Source of the DNA: Azospirillum formosense
GTDB lineage: Bacteria; Pseudomonadota; Alphaproteobacteria; Azospirillales; Azospirillaceae
NCBI RefSeq assembly: GCF_040500525.1
Contig: NZ_CP159402.1
Location: 62,001-126,000 of the forward strand
Length of the DNA stretch: 64,000 nucleotides
Reading direction: 5' to 3'
The notes beneath the pieces are model-generated. The model did not search any database, was not told the origin of the DNA, and saw nothing but the letters and a program-made list of their open reading frames with translations. A program made the translations under genes and the position numbers. Of this stretch, positions 7,954-16,434 are shown piece after piece (position 1 is the first letter of the stretch; each line of letters opens with the position of its first letter).

Positions 7954-8769
7954 ATGTCTGAAGCGCAGAAATTCATCGATCTTCGGAACCCGCGGCGCAT
8001 CTGGGCCGTCGGTTCGATCCACGCCCAGACGGACCATCTCCACGCCGTGCACGAGGTGATCGCCGCGCGTTTCCTGCCCGGTGACCGGCTCGTCTATCTC
8101 GGCAACATGGTCGGCTGGGGCGAACGGGTGCTGGAGACGGTGGACGCGCTGCTGGCCTTCCGCACCTGGCTGCTCAGCTGGCGCGGCATGGAGGCCGGCG
8201 ACATCGTCTATCTGCGCGGCGCGCAGGAGGAGATGTGGCACAAGCTGCTCCAGCTCCAGTTCGCGCCCGACCCGCAGCAGGTGCTCGACTGGATGACCCG
8301 CCACGGCGCGGGGACCACTCTGGCCGCCTATGGCGGCACGGTGGAGCAGGGCATGGCGGCGGCCCGCGGCGGCACCATGACGCTCGGCCGCTGGACCCAG
8401 GGGCTGCGTCAGGCGATGCACGCGCAGCCCGGTCACGAAAATGTGTTCAACACCCTGCGCCGCGCCGCCTACTGCACCGGACCCGAGCGGGGGGAGGGCG
8501 GCGTGCTTCTGGTCAGCGCCGGCGTGGACACCCGCCGCCCGCTCAACCACCAGGGCGACGCCTTCTGGTGGGGGGCGCCCGGTTTCGCCCAGATGTCAGA
8601 GCCTTACGGCGGTTTCGCCCGCGTCGTGCGGGGCTACGACCCGGCCCGCAAGGGCGTCGCGGTGACCGATCGCGTGGCCACCCTGGACGGCAATTGCGGG
8701 TTGGGTGGGCACCTCGTTTGTGGGTGCCTGTCGCCTTCGGGTGAGATCCTGGACCTGTTCCAGGTCTGA
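7954..8769 (+). CDS. Metallophosphoesterase-fold protein with lost metal ligands (probable pseudophosphatase)
   Basis: 271 residues, collinear with bacterial PPP-type Ser/Thr phosphatases but degenerate at every signature. GDIHG is GSIHAQ (20-25), GDYVDRG is GNMVGWG (50-56), GNHEE is GAQEE (89-93), HAGV is SAGV (188-191), GHTP is GYDP (227-230). Spacing and the flanking GDRLVYLG, IVYLRG and TLAAYGG elements are kept, so the fold should be intact while the di-metal site is gone. I infer a non-catalytic binding or regulatory protein. Start at ATG 7954; GTG 7939 is possible. It lies between carD and rpoH, and the GC-rich codon usage matches its neighbours, so it is not a decaying gene. Confidence 0.75.
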   Translation: MSEAQKFIDLRNPRRIWAVGSIHAQTDHLHAVHEVIAARFLPGDRLVYLGNMVGWGERVLETVDALLAFRTWLLSWRGMEAGDIVYLRGAQEEMWHKLLQLQFAPDPQQVLDWMTRHGAGTTLAAYGGTVEQGMAAARGGTMTLGRWTQGLRQAMHAQPGHENVFNTLRRAAYCTGPERGEGGVLLVSAGVDTRRPLNHQGDAFWWGAPGFAQMSEPYGGFARVVRGYDPARKGVAVTDRVATLDGNCGLGGHLVCGCLSPSGEILDLFQV

Positions 8770-8840
8770 CCCATCTCCCTTTTTCCTACCCGTCCTACCC
8801 ATTCCTTCGGCCTCCGCCACCGAATCCCTTCCGGTGCGGA

Positions 8841-8869
8841 TGATCCGAAACGTCTTGTCCTGCGTAAGA
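8841..8869 (+). promoter_or_regulatory. RpoE (ECF, ChrR-controlled) promoter of rpoH
   Basis: TGATCC (8841-8846), exactly 18 bases, TAAGA (8865-8869): identical to the Rhodobacter sphaeroides RpoE consensus. Predicted start near 8876, about 165 nt ahead of the rpoH ATG. The rpoE-chrR operon at 41470-42728 has a near-identical promoter. Nothing else was recognised in the 8770-9042 gap. Confidence 0.83.
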
Positions 8870-9042
8870 CGTGCAACAGGGCGAGGGGAACGGCTGTTGT
8901 CCCAACCGTCGGCAATCCGAGGCGAACCGGCCCTGGTGAACCGGCGGACCATTGGACCTGAGGGGGCCTGTCCCTTCGGACTCCGCAGCACAGGGCACAA
9001 GCAGCCTGAAACGCGGCCGCCCAGATGGGAAGGAAGGGACGT

Positions 9043-9945
9043 ATGGCTTACATCGACGATCCCGAGACTCAGCGCGCGAATCTGAGTTTCATCAAGGCCT
9101 CCATGCGTGAGCCTCTGCTGACGCGCGACCACGAATTCGAACTGGCCCGCAAATGGCGCGAGGGCGGCGACGAACGGGCCCTCCACGAGCTGGTGCGCGC
9201 CTACACCCGGCTGGTGGTGGCGACCGCCGCGCGATTCCGCAACTACGGCCTGCCCATGGGCGACCTCGTGCAGGAGGGCAATGTCGGGCTGATGCAGGCG
9301 GCCAGCCGCTTCGAGCCCGACCGCGAGGTGCGTTTCTCGACCTACGCGGCCTGGTGGATCCGCTCGGCCATGCAGGACTACATCCTGCGCAACTGGTCCA
9401 TCGTCCGCACCGGCACCACCGCCGCCCAGAAGTCGCTGTTCTTCAACCTGCGCCGCCTGCGCGCCCGCATCGAGAGCCTCAGCCAGGGCGGCACCGGCTC
9501 CGGCAACGGCCTGACCAAGGAAGGCCGGGAGTGGATCGCCGGCGAGCTTCAGGTCGACGTGACCGAGGTCGAGGCGATGGAAATGCGCCTGTCCGCTTCC
9601 GACCAGTCGCTCAACTCCCCGGTCGCCGACGGCTCCGACGAGGATTGGCAGGATTTCCTGGCCGACCAGCGCCCCTCGCCGGAGGAGGTGGTGATCGGCA
9701 TGCGCGACAGCCGCACCCGCTCGCAATGGCTGGCCGAGGCGCTGGGCGAACTCAGCCCGCGCGAACGCACCATCATCCAGGAACGCCGCCTGCGCGAGGA
9801 GGGCGCCACCCTGGAGCAGCTGGGCCGCGAACTGGGGGTGAGCAAGGAGCGGGTGCGCCAGCTCGAACACCGCGCCCTGCTGAAGCTGCGCCAGTCGATG
9901 CTGAAGCGGGTGGAAGGGTTCGGGGATCTGCTGGCGGACGCGTAG
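9043..9945 (+). CDS. rpoH: RNA polymerase sigma-32-type factor, RpoH (type II)
   Basis: 300 residues from the ATG at 9043, which has GGAAGGAAGGGA just upstream. Region 2 (LVVATAARFRNYGLPMGDLVQEGNVG...FSTYAAWWIRSAMQDYIL) is followed by the RpoH-box QKSLFFNLRRLRA and a region 4 HTH (TLEQLGRELGVSKERVRQLE). Features such as RNWSIVRTGTTAAQKS and MRLSASDQSLNSP resemble alphaproteobacterial RpoH-II, the paralogue serving oxidative and singlet-oxygen stress, rather than RpoH-I. That assignment is supported by the exact RpoE-type promoter upstream. Confidence 0.93.
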   Translation: MAYIDDPETQRANLSFIKASMREPLLTRDHEFELARKWREGGDERALHELVRAYTRLVVATAARFRNYGLPMGDLVQEGNVGLMQAASRFEPDREVRFSTYAAWWIRSAMQDYILRNWSIVRTGTTAAQKSLFFNLRRLRARIESLSQGGTGSGNGLTKEGREWIAGELQVDVTEVEAMEMRLSASDQSLNSPVADGSDEDWQDFLADQRPSPEEVVIGMRDSRTRSQWLAEALGELSPRERTIIQERRLREEGATLEQLGRELGVSKERVRQLEHRALLKLRQSMLKRVEGFGDLLADA

Positions 9946-9956
9946 AAGCCACTTGT

Positions 9957-10054
9957 CCCCACCCTAACCCTCCCCCGCTGGGCGGGGGAGGGGACGACCG
10001 CGGCTTCGCATAAGGCACCCTCTCCCGCCCGGCGGGGGAGGGCCGGGGCGGGGG
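9957..10054. repeat. Double palindromic repeat, REP/BIME-like, copy 2
   Basis: CCCTAACCCTCCCCCGC with GCGGGGGAGGGG, then after about 25 bases CCCTCTCCCGCC with GGCGGGGGAGGG. Same architecture as 1552-1637. It fills the gap between the convergent rpoH and adenylate cyclase genes and probably ends both transcripts. Confidence 0.75.
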
Positions 10055-10064
10055 CAAGCCCACG

Positions 10065-12038
10065 CTACGCCTTCTCCTCCTCGCGGACCGCCCCCGCGCC
10101 ATCTCCCCCGCCGTCGTCATCCAGCGTGACCCGCCACACCTCCGTCGTGCCGGTGCGGCCGCGGAGCGTGCGGTCACCGACGCAGTCCAGCGGGGCGGCG
10201 CCGTCGCCCTGGAAGGCGGTGGCGGCGCTGGACAGGACGATGACCTCCTCGTCCCCCTGAAGGGCGGAGGCCAGCTCCTCGATGCGGGCGGCGACGTTCA
10301 CGGTGTCGCCGACGATCGTGTAGTTGATCCGGCTTTCCGACCCGATGTTGCCCACCACCACCGGCCCGGAATGCAGGCCGATGCGCACGCGGATCGGCGG
10401 CAGCCCCTCCGCCGCGCGGCGGCGGTTGCCCGCGCGTACGGCGCGGGTGATGGCGTGGGCGGCGCGCAGCGCGCGGGCGGCGTGGTCCGGCTGCTCCTCG
10501 GGCGCGCCCCAGAAGGCCATGATGGCGTCGCCGATGAACTTGTCCACCGTGCCGCCCTCCGCCTCGATGCAGTTGGCGAGCAGGGTGAAATGCTCGTTCA
10601 GCAGGGCGGCGGTGTCGGCGGCCCCCATATGCTCGGCCATGCGGGAGAAGCCGCGGATGTCGGTGAACATCACCGTCACCTCCCGCTCCTCCGACTGGAA
10701 GCTGGTCAGGCCGCCGCGGCGGTGCATCAGCCGCAGCACCAGCGCCTTCGGCACATAGGTCTCGAACCAGCGCAGCCCGGCGACCATGGCGTTGAAGGCG
10801 CTGTTGGCGCGGGCCAGCTCGCGCAGGCGCGAATCGGGAAGCTCCTCGATCGCGCGGAAGTCGAAGGTCCGGACATGGTCGGCGGCCTCGGCCAGATGGG
10901 CCACCTGGGTGCTGATGCGCCGCCCGACGATCAGCGCCACCGCCACCGAGATCAGCAGGATGCCCAGCCCGGCCAGCCCGGTGGTGTAGAGGCGGCGGAC
11001 CTCGGCGCTGGCCTCGTTGGCGCGGAAGCTGATGCCGATGGTCCAGTCCTGCTGGCCGTAGCCGGCCATGCTGCGCATCAGGAACAGGTAATCCTCGTCC
11101 AGCACGTTGACGAGCCGGCCCTCCACCCGCTTCTTCAGGGCGTCCACCGGCTGGCCGGTCTGCCAGAGCGCCGCCAGCGCCGGGTCGGCCACCTGATCGA
11201 TGCGCGGCAGGGGCGGGCCGTCGGTCTTGGTCGAGAAATCGAACTTCATGCCGGCCAGCGACGGGTGGGCCAGCACGTGCTGCCGGTCGAACAGGACGAA
11301 GGCGTTCAGCCCCTGCTCCACGTAGAGCGTGGACAGGAAGCGCGACAGGTCGCCCAGCGACACGCCGACGACCACCTGCCCCAGATAGGTGCCGTTGCGC
11401 CGAACCGGCTGGAACAGCGTGACGAAGCTGGTCCCCGCCTCCTTCGACCACAGCGGGTCGGCCCAGACGGCGGTGGTGCGGTCGGCGCCGTTGCGCAGCT
11501 CCGGCCCCAGTTCCGGCTCGTGGCGCAGATCCTCCCGCCCGATGTGGAGCTGGTTGCCCAGCCGGTCGGCGCGCAGGCCGGTGCGGTCGGGGTGGAAGAA
11601 GGCGATGCCGGTCACGTCCGGCGCCCCGGCCAGCGCGCCGCGCAGCGTGTCCTGGAGCGAGCGGGAATCGGCGGGGTCCAGCTCCCCCCGCTCCATCAGT
11701 CCGGCTACGAAACGGGCCATGTCCCGCGCGGGGTTGAGCTGGTTGCGAATGCGCACCTCCACCCCCGACAAGGCGAGGTCGGCGCGGTCGTTCAGCAGCG
11801 TGAAGGTGTTCCGGCTCGCGCTGACGAGGCCGAGCACGAGCACGCTCGCCACCGCCAGCAGCATCAGCGAGCCGAAGCCGGCCACCAGCACCGCCGCGAT
11901 GGGCAGGCGCAGGCGCGGGCGGCCCAGCGCGGGCGGGCGCGTCCGGCGCGGACCACCCTTTTTGCGCACGGCCTCCTTCAGTCCGGAGACGCGCAAGCCG
12001 GTTCGCGGAAAACGCCGTTTGGTGGGGTGGTCAGCCAT
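10065..12038 (-). CDS. Membrane-bound class III adenylate/guanylate cyclase with Cache sensor
   Basis: 657 residues from the ATG at 12038 (the frame extends further upstream but not convincingly). Order: basic cytoplasmic N-terminus, membrane helix about 46-72 (PIAAVLVAGFGSLMLLAVASV), extracytoplasmic Cache-type sensor about 75-345, second helix (LAGLGILLISVAVALIVG), HAMP-like linker, catalytic domain about 450-630. Catalytic features: FTDIRGFSRMAE (metal-binding Asp), DKFIGDAIMAFWGAP (second Asp and the purine-selecting Lys), GLHSGPVVVGNIG and IVGDTVNVAARIE. The Lys/Asp pair suggests ATP and hence cAMP. Follows the M48 protease gene on the same strand. Confidence 0.9.
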   Translation of the reverse strand: MADHPTKRRFPRTGLRVSGLKEAVRKKGGPRRTRPPALGRPRLRLPIAAVLVAGFGSLMLLAVASVLVLGLVSASRNTFTLLNDRADLALSGVEVRIRNQLNPARDMARFVAGLMERGELDPADSRSLQDTLRGALAGAPDVTGIAFFHPDRTGLRADRLGNQLHIGREDLRHEPELGPELRNGADRTTAVWADPLWSKEAGTSFVTLFQPVRRNGTYLGQVVVGVSLGDLSRFLSTLYVEQGLNAFVLFDRQHVLAHPSLAGMKFDFSTKTDGPPLPRIDQVADPALAALWQTGQPVDALKKRVEGRLVNVLDEDYLFLMRSMAGYGQQDWTIGISFRANEASAEVRRLYTTGLAGLGILLISVAVALIVGRRISTQVAHLAEAADHVRTFDFRAIEELPDSRLRELARANSAFNAMVAGLRWFETYVPKALVLRLMHRRGGLTSFQSEEREVTVMFTDIRGFSRMAEHMGAADTAALLNEHFTLLANCIEAEGGTVDKFIGDAIMAFWGAPEEQPDHAARALRAAHAITRAVRAGNRRRAAEGLPPIRVRIGLHSGPVVVGNIGSESRINYTIVGDTVNVAARIEELASALQGDEEVIVLSSAATAFQGDGAAPLDCVGDRTLRGRTGTTEVWRVTLDDDGGGDGAGAVREEEKA

Positions 12039-12142
12039 GGCGCGGAGCCTACAGGACGCACGCGGCCATCGGCAATCGGCCATCACGCCGCGTCCTGCAA
12101 CGGTCACCCCGCCTTCGACCGGGGGCCTTCAACCGGGTGCCG

Positions 12143-13609
12143 TCAGCCGGTGATGATCTTCACCGGACGCCCGGGCTGGATCGGCGTGCCCGGCGGCAGG
12201 TCGTTGATGATCCGGAACAACTCCTCCGCGTAGGGTTCCCGCGGCATCTGGCTGACGAAGCCCTCGACGCTGTCGCCGGGCCGGGCGGTCTGCACGCGGA
12301 TGCGCCGGGGCTGGTAGGACGCGGCCTCCTGCCGGGTCAGCCGGCGGAAGCTGTTGGCGGTCTGGCGAAAATCGCCGTCGAAGCGGGACAGCGCGCCGCC
12401 GGGGGCCAGGAAGGTGAAGCGGTACAGCGTGCCGGAGTCCGCGCGGATGGCGACCAGCCGCACGTCCACCGCCCCGGCGTCGGTCTTGCCCTGGGTCAGC
12501 GCGGTGGCCGCCGGCATGCCGTTGACGGTGAAGGATTGCAGGTCCCGCAGCGGCGCCCCCTGCGCCCAGGTGCCGGTCAGATAGGCGGCGGGGTCGCGCA
12601 CGCCGGGCGCCTTGCCGCCGTCGAAGACGATGGCACCGCCGTTGGGCCCTTTGGCGATCACCTGCTCCGCCCCGTTGAGCAGGCTGTAGCCTTGCGGCAC
12701 GTCGAAGGCGATGCCCAGCTGCGGGTGGGCGAAGCTGCGGCCGCGGACGAAGCCGTTCTCCGGGCTGTCGCCGTAGATCACCCCGTCCATCGCCGTCATG
12801 TAGGGATCGACGGGCCGCGCCCCGCGGGGCAGCTCGCGGGCGATGGCCGCCGCCTCGTCGACGCGCGCCGCGGTCTGCGGGTGGGTGGCGAAGAAATCGA
12901 AGCCGCCCTCCGCCGCCCCCTTGCCGGCGCGCAGGCCGTTGTATTGGGTGTCGCGGCGCATGGTCTCCAGGAAGGTCGCCATGGCGAAGGGGTCGTAGCC
13001 GGCGCGGTGCAGATACTCGATGCCCAGCCGGTCGGCCTCCGACTCCTGGCCGCGCGAGTAGCGGGCGAGCAGGGCGGTTCCGCCGATGTTGGCGATCTGC
13101 GCCAGCTCCGGGCTGCCCAGAACGAGGCCGATGCCGGCGGCGAGCAGCCCGGCGATGGTCTGGTTGGTCTGCCGCTCCTGGCCGTGGTGGGCGATGACGT
13201 GGCCGATCTCGTGCCCCAGCACGCTCGCCACCTCCGCCTCGTCCTTGGCGAGCGCCAGCAGGCCGCGGGTGATGTAGACGTAGCCGCCGGGCAGGGCGAA
13301 GGCGTTGACCACGTCGCTGTCCAGGACGGTGAAGGTCCAGGGGCCGGAACGGTCGGTCTGGGCGGCCAGCCGGTTGCCGATGCCGGTGATGTAGGCCTGC
13401 AGCCTCTGGTCGGGGTAGGCCCCGCCATACTGCGCGAGGATCTTGGGGTGTTCCTGCGCGCCGATCGACTCCTCGCTGCCGCCGAAGATCTGGGCGTCGG
13501 CCGGGGCACAGGCCGAGGTGAGCAGCAGGACGGCCAGCCCCGCGGCGGCGATCCGGCGCAGCGGGGACGGGGAAGACGGCTTGCGTTCGGTCGTCGGTTC
13601 GGGCGTCAT
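12143..13609 (-). CDS. M48 family metalloprotease, predicted lipoprotein (BepA/LoiP-like)
   Basis: 488 residues. The signal peptide ends in a lipobox-like LLTSAC, so a lipid anchor is likely. The zinc motif HEIGHVIAHHGQE lies near residue 135, with the downstream Glu ligand in QESEADRLGIEYLHRAGYDP. The N-terminal SIGAQEHPKILAQYGGAYPD block is typical of periplasmic M48 proteases that police outer-membrane proteins. The C-terminal 200 residues, after a DGVIYGDSPENG segment, form a lipoprotein-like extension ending in a LysM-like GTPIQPGRPVKIITG. Divergent from the SNase-fold gene; both promoters must share 84 bases. Confidence 0.9.
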   Translation of the reverse strand: MTPEPTTERKPSSPSPLRRIAAAGLAVLLLTSACAPADAQIFGGSEESIGAQEHPKILAQYGGAYPDQRLQAYITGIGNRLAAQTDRSGPWTFTVLDSDVVNAFALPGGYVYITRGLLALAKDEAEVASVLGHEIGHVIAHHGQERQTNQTIAGLLAAGIGLVLGSPELAQIANIGGTALLARYSRGQESEADRLGIEYLHRAGYDPFAMATFLETMRRDTQYNGLRAGKGAAEGGFDFFATHPQTAARVDEAAAIARELPRGARPVDPYMTAMDGVIYGDSPENGFVRGRSFAHPQLGIAFDVPQGYSLLNGAEQVIAKGPNGGAIVFDGGKAPGVRDPAAYLTGTWAQGAPLRDLQSFTVNGMPAATALTQGKTDAGAVDVRLVAIRADSGTLYRFTFLAPGGALSRFDGDFRQTANSFRRLTRQEAASYQPRRIRVQTARPGDSVEGFVSQMPREPYAEELFRIINDLPPGTPIQPGRPVKIITG

Positions 13610-13693
13610 GAGTCGTTATATCGGAAGGGGGTCTGCAGAGATCAAACTCCCCGTCCGGTCCGCCTGTTCCACGGCCTCCCGCCTTTGCCCGCC

Positions 13694-14530
13694 ATGCCGC
13701 GCCGCATTCCTTCGCTGCTGCTCTCCGCCCTGCTGCTGATGGCGAACACCGCCGGGCCGCCGGAGCTGCGCGTCGCCGCGGTGAGCGACGGCGCCACCCT
13801 GCTGCTGGAGGACGGGCGCAGCCTGCGCCTGGCCGGGATCGAGCCCGCGGCACCGCCCATGGGGGCGGAGCCGGGCGATCCCTGGCCACTGGCCGAGGCG
13901 GCGCGGCAGGCGCTGGTGGAACTGGCCGTCGGGCAGCGCCTGACGGTGCGGGGGGAGGCGCGGACCGACCGGCACGGGCGCCTGCTGGCCCAGGTGACGC
14001 GCGGCGACGGGCTGTGGCTCCAGGGCGAACTGCTGGCGCGCGGCCTCGCCCGCGTGCACACCCGGCCCGACGCCCGCGCCCTGGCCCGCGAGATGCTGGT
14101 GGCGGAGGCCGGCGCGCGGGCGGCGGAGCGCGGCATCTGGCGGACCCGCGCCTACGCCGTGCGGCCCGCCGACCCGGACGCGCTGCGCCGCGACCGCGAC
14201 AGCTTCCAGATCGTCGAGGGGCGGGTGCTGCGGGTGAGCAAGGCGGGCGGCGACGCCTATCTGGACTTCGGCGAGGACTGGCGGACCGACGTCACGGTGC
14301 ACATCGGGCGGGCCGCCTTCCCGGCCTTCGTCGCCGCCGGCATCGACCCGCTGTCCTACGAGGGGCGGGTCGTCCGGGTGCGCGGCTGGGTGGGTCTGCG
14401 CGCCGGCCCGCTGATCGAGGCGACCCATCCCGAGCAGATCGAGCGGCTGGATGACCCCGCCCCGCCCCTCCGCGCCTCACGACGCACTCCATCCCCGCCG
14501 CCGGAACCTTCCGACGACGACGAGGAGTGA
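13694..14530 (+). CDS. Thermonuclease (SNase)-fold protein with altered active site, exported
   Basis: 278 residues. Hydrophobic N-terminal signal (SLLLSALLLMANTAG), then an SNase fold at about 25-145. Compared with staphylococcal nuclease, Arg35 and Arg87 are kept (R45 in SLRLAGI and R96 in TDRHGR). However the Ca ligand Asp21 is Ala34 (SDGAT), Asp40 is Glu50, and the catalytic Glu43 falls on Ala53. Phosphodiesterase activity is therefore doubtful. A second domain of about 100 residues follows (IVEGRVLRVSKAGGDAYLDFGEDWRTDVTVHI), resembling an OB-fold, with a Pro/Ser tail. Divergent from the M48 gene. Confidence 0.8.
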   Translation: MPRRIPSLLLSALLLMANTAGPPELRVAAVSDGATLLLEDGRSLRLAGIEPAAPPMGAEPGDPWPLAEAARQALVELAVGQRLTVRGEARTDRHGRLLAQVTRGDGLWLQGELLARGLARVHTRPDARALAREMLVAEAGARAAERGIWRTRAYAVRPADPDALRRDRDSFQIVEGRVLRVSKAGGDAYLDFGEDWRTDVTVHIGRAAFPAFVAAGIDPLSYEGRVVRVRGWVGLRAGPLIEATHPEQIERLDDPAPPLRASRRTPSPPPEPSDDDEE

Positions 14531-14599
14531 GCCTGTGGCGGACGACGGACGGGCGTCCTACACTTGCTTCCATTCGGCCCGGACTGACAGGACCTCTTC

Positions 14600-15550
14600 A
14601 TGCCCCGCAGCGAGCTTTTCCCGCCCATCGACCCCTACCAGACCGGCTTTCTGCCCGTGGACGACATCCACACGCTCTATTGGGAGCAATCGGGCAACCC
14701 GCGCGGCGTGCCGGTGCTGTTCCTGCACGGGGGGCCGGGGGCGGGCGCCTCGCCGACGCACCGGCGCTTCTTCGACCCCGGCCATTACCGCATCGTCGTG
14801 ATGGACCAGCGCGGGGCGGGCCGCTCCACCCCGCTGGGCGAGGTCCGGCGCAACACGACCGAGCTGCTGGTGGAGGACGCCGAACGGCTGCGCCGCCATC
14901 TGGGCATCGAGCGCTGGCTGCTGTTCGGCGGAAGCTGGGGATCGACGCTGGCGCTGGCCTACGGGCAGACCCACCCGGAACGCTGCCTGGGGCTGATCCT
15001 GCGCGGCATCTTCCTGATGCGGAAGGCGGAGATCGACTGGTTCCTCTACTCCATGCGCACGATCTTCCCGGAGGCCTGGGCGGCCTTCGCCGGCCACATC
15101 CCGTCGGAGGAGCGCGGCGACCTGCTGGAGTCCTACTGGCGGCGGCTCAACGCGCCGGATGCGGCGACCCGCATGGCCGCGGCGCGGGTGTGGAGCCTGT
15201 ACGAGGGGTCCTGCTCCTCGCTGCTGCCCTCGCCGGAGCTGATCGCGACGAGCGCGGAGGACACCCACGCGCTGGGCCTCGCCCGCATCGAGGCGCATTA
15301 CTTCCGCTCCAACCGCTTCACCCCGGAAGACAAGCTGCTGCGCGACGTGCACCGCATCCGGCATCTGCCGGGGGCGATCGTCCAGGGCCGCTACGACATC
15401 GTCTGCCCGATCACCAGCGCCGACGAGCTGCGCCGCGCCTGGCCGGAGGCCGACTACCGCGTGGTGCCCGACGCCGGCCATTCCGCCATGGAGCCGGGCA
15501 TCCGCGCCGCCCTGGTCCAGGCGACCGAGCGCTTCAAGGAATACCGGTAG
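14600..15550 (+). CDS. pip: Proline iminopeptidase
   Basis: 316 residues, the usual length of the S33 family. Alpha/beta-hydrolase landmarks: LFLHGGPGAGASP (oxyanion-hole HGGPG), MDQRGAGRSTP, nucleophile elbow GGSWGSTLAL, catalytic Asp in VQGRYDIVCP and His in PDAGHSAMEPG. Removes N-terminal proline from peptides in the cytoplasm. Starts 69 bases after the SNase-fold gene on the same strand. Followed by a C-rich spacer and then the rpmI promoter. Confidence 0.94.
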   Translation: MPRSELFPPIDPYQTGFLPVDDIHTLYWEQSGNPRGVPVLFLHGGPGAGASPTHRRFFDPGHYRIVVMDQRGAGRSTPLGEVRRNTTELLVEDAERLRRHLGIERWLLFGGSWGSTLALAYGQTHPERCLGLILRGIFLMRKAEIDWFLYSMRTIFPEAWAAFAGHIPSEERGDLLESYWRRLNAPDAATRMAAARVWSLYEGSCSSLLPSPELIATSAEDTHALGLARIEAHYFRSNRFTPEDKLLRDVHRIRHLPGAIVQGRYDIVCPITSADELRRAWPEADYRVVPDAGHSAMEPGIRAALVQATERFKEYR

Positions 15551-15602
15551 GGGAGAGGGGGCGCGCCGGGTCCCCTCATACCTCTCCCGCATTCGCTCCC
15601 CC

Positions 15603-15631
15603 TTGCGCTGCGGCGTGGCCGCGCGTATAAC
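15603..15631 (+). promoter_or_regulatory. Sigma-70-type promoter of rpmI-rplT-pheST
   Basis: TTGCGC (15603-15608), 17-bp spacer, TATAAC (15626-15631). It leaves a leader of about 80 nt before the rpmI ATG, containing a small GGGTC/GACCC hairpin that could take part in L20-type autoregulation (inferred). Confidence 0.65.
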
Positions 15632-15718
15632 CCTGCGCTCCAACGGGCGGCGAGGCCGGGTCCGAGACCCAGGGCATGCCCAACCGTCAGTCGGGAACAT
15701 CCAACGCAAGGATTGAAA

Positions 15719-15919
15719 ATGCCCAAGCTGAAGACGAAGAGCGGCGCCAAGAAGCGCTTCAAGGTGACCGCGTCCGGTAAGGTGCGCGCCCAGGCGGCTT
15801 TCAAGCGCCACTGCCTGGAGCAGAAGAGCCCGAAGATGAAGCGCAACGCGCGCGGCATGATGACCCTGGCCGAGCCGGACCAGAAGATCGTGCTGAAGAA
15901 CTGGCTGCGCAACGCTTGA
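15719..15919 (+). CDS. rpmI: 50S ribosomal protein L35
   Basis: 66 residues, the normal L35 length: [20 protein letters not shown], then the conserved H-x-L and K-x-KR-x-R pattern. ATG at 15719, preceded by AAGGATTG. Basic protein of the large subunit. First gene of the L35-L20-PheST unit; infC, which often precedes it in other bacteria, is not adjacent here. Confidence 0.98.
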   Translation: MPKLKTKSGAKKRFKVTASGKVRAQAAFKRHCLEQKSPKMKRNARGMMTLAEPDQKIVLKNWLRNA

Positions 15920-15940
15920 TATCGTAAGGGAATCTGAACC

Positions 15941-16312
15941 ATGGCTCGTGTTAAGCGCGGCGTCACCACGCACGCCCGTCACCGCAAGATCCTGAAGCTC
16001 GCCAAGGGCTACCGGGGCCGCAACTCCAAGAACTTCCGCATCGCGATCGAGAAGGTCGAAAAGGCCCTTCAATACGCGTATCGCGACCGCCGCAACAAGA
16101 AGCGCGATTTCCGCGGCCTGTGGATCCAGCGCATCAACGCCGGTGTCCGCCAGTACGGCCTGACCTACTCGCGCTTCATCAACGGCATCAAGCTGGCCGG
16201 CATCGAGATCGACCGCAAGGTCCTGTCGGATCTGGCCGCCCGTGAGCCGGAGGCCTTCAAGGCCATCGTCGATCAGGCCCAGGCCGCTCTCGCCTCCAAG
16301 GCCGCCGCCTAA
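15941..16312 (+). CDS. rplT: 50S ribosomal protein L20
   Basis: 123 residues. Signature [29 protein letters not shown], then [24 protein letters not shown] and the C-terminal zinc-ribbon-like domain without cysteines. Assembly protein binding 23S rRNA domains I/II; in other bacteria it represses its own operon. Starts 21 bases after rpmI with AAGGGAATC upstream, and is followed by a strong terminator that may act as a partial stop before pheST. Confidence 0.98.
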   Translation: MARVKRGVTTHARHRKILKLAKGYRGRNSKNFRIAIEKVEKALQYAYRDRRNKKRDFRGLWIQRINAGVRQYGLTYSRFINGIKLAGIEIDRKVLSDLAAREPEAFKAIVDQAQAALASKAAA

Positions 16313-16361
16313 AGGGTTCGCCGCGCAAGCGGAAACCCCGGTCCGGCGCCGGACACGAAAG

Positions 16362-16395
16362 AAGGGAGCCGTGCCTCTGGGCCGGCTCCCTTTTT
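16362..16395 (+). terminator. Rho-independent terminator between rplT and pheS
   Basis: 10-bp stem AAGGGAGCCG (16362-16371) with CGGCTCCCTT (16383-16392), 11-base loop, running into a T-run at 16391-16395. The pheS start is only 40 bases beyond, so this is either a true operon end or an attenuator setting the ratio of ribosomal protein to synthetase. Confidence 0.88.
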
Positions 16396-16434
16396 CTTTA
16401 CGCTCGCACTTCCTTATGGCTCGCGGGAAATGAC

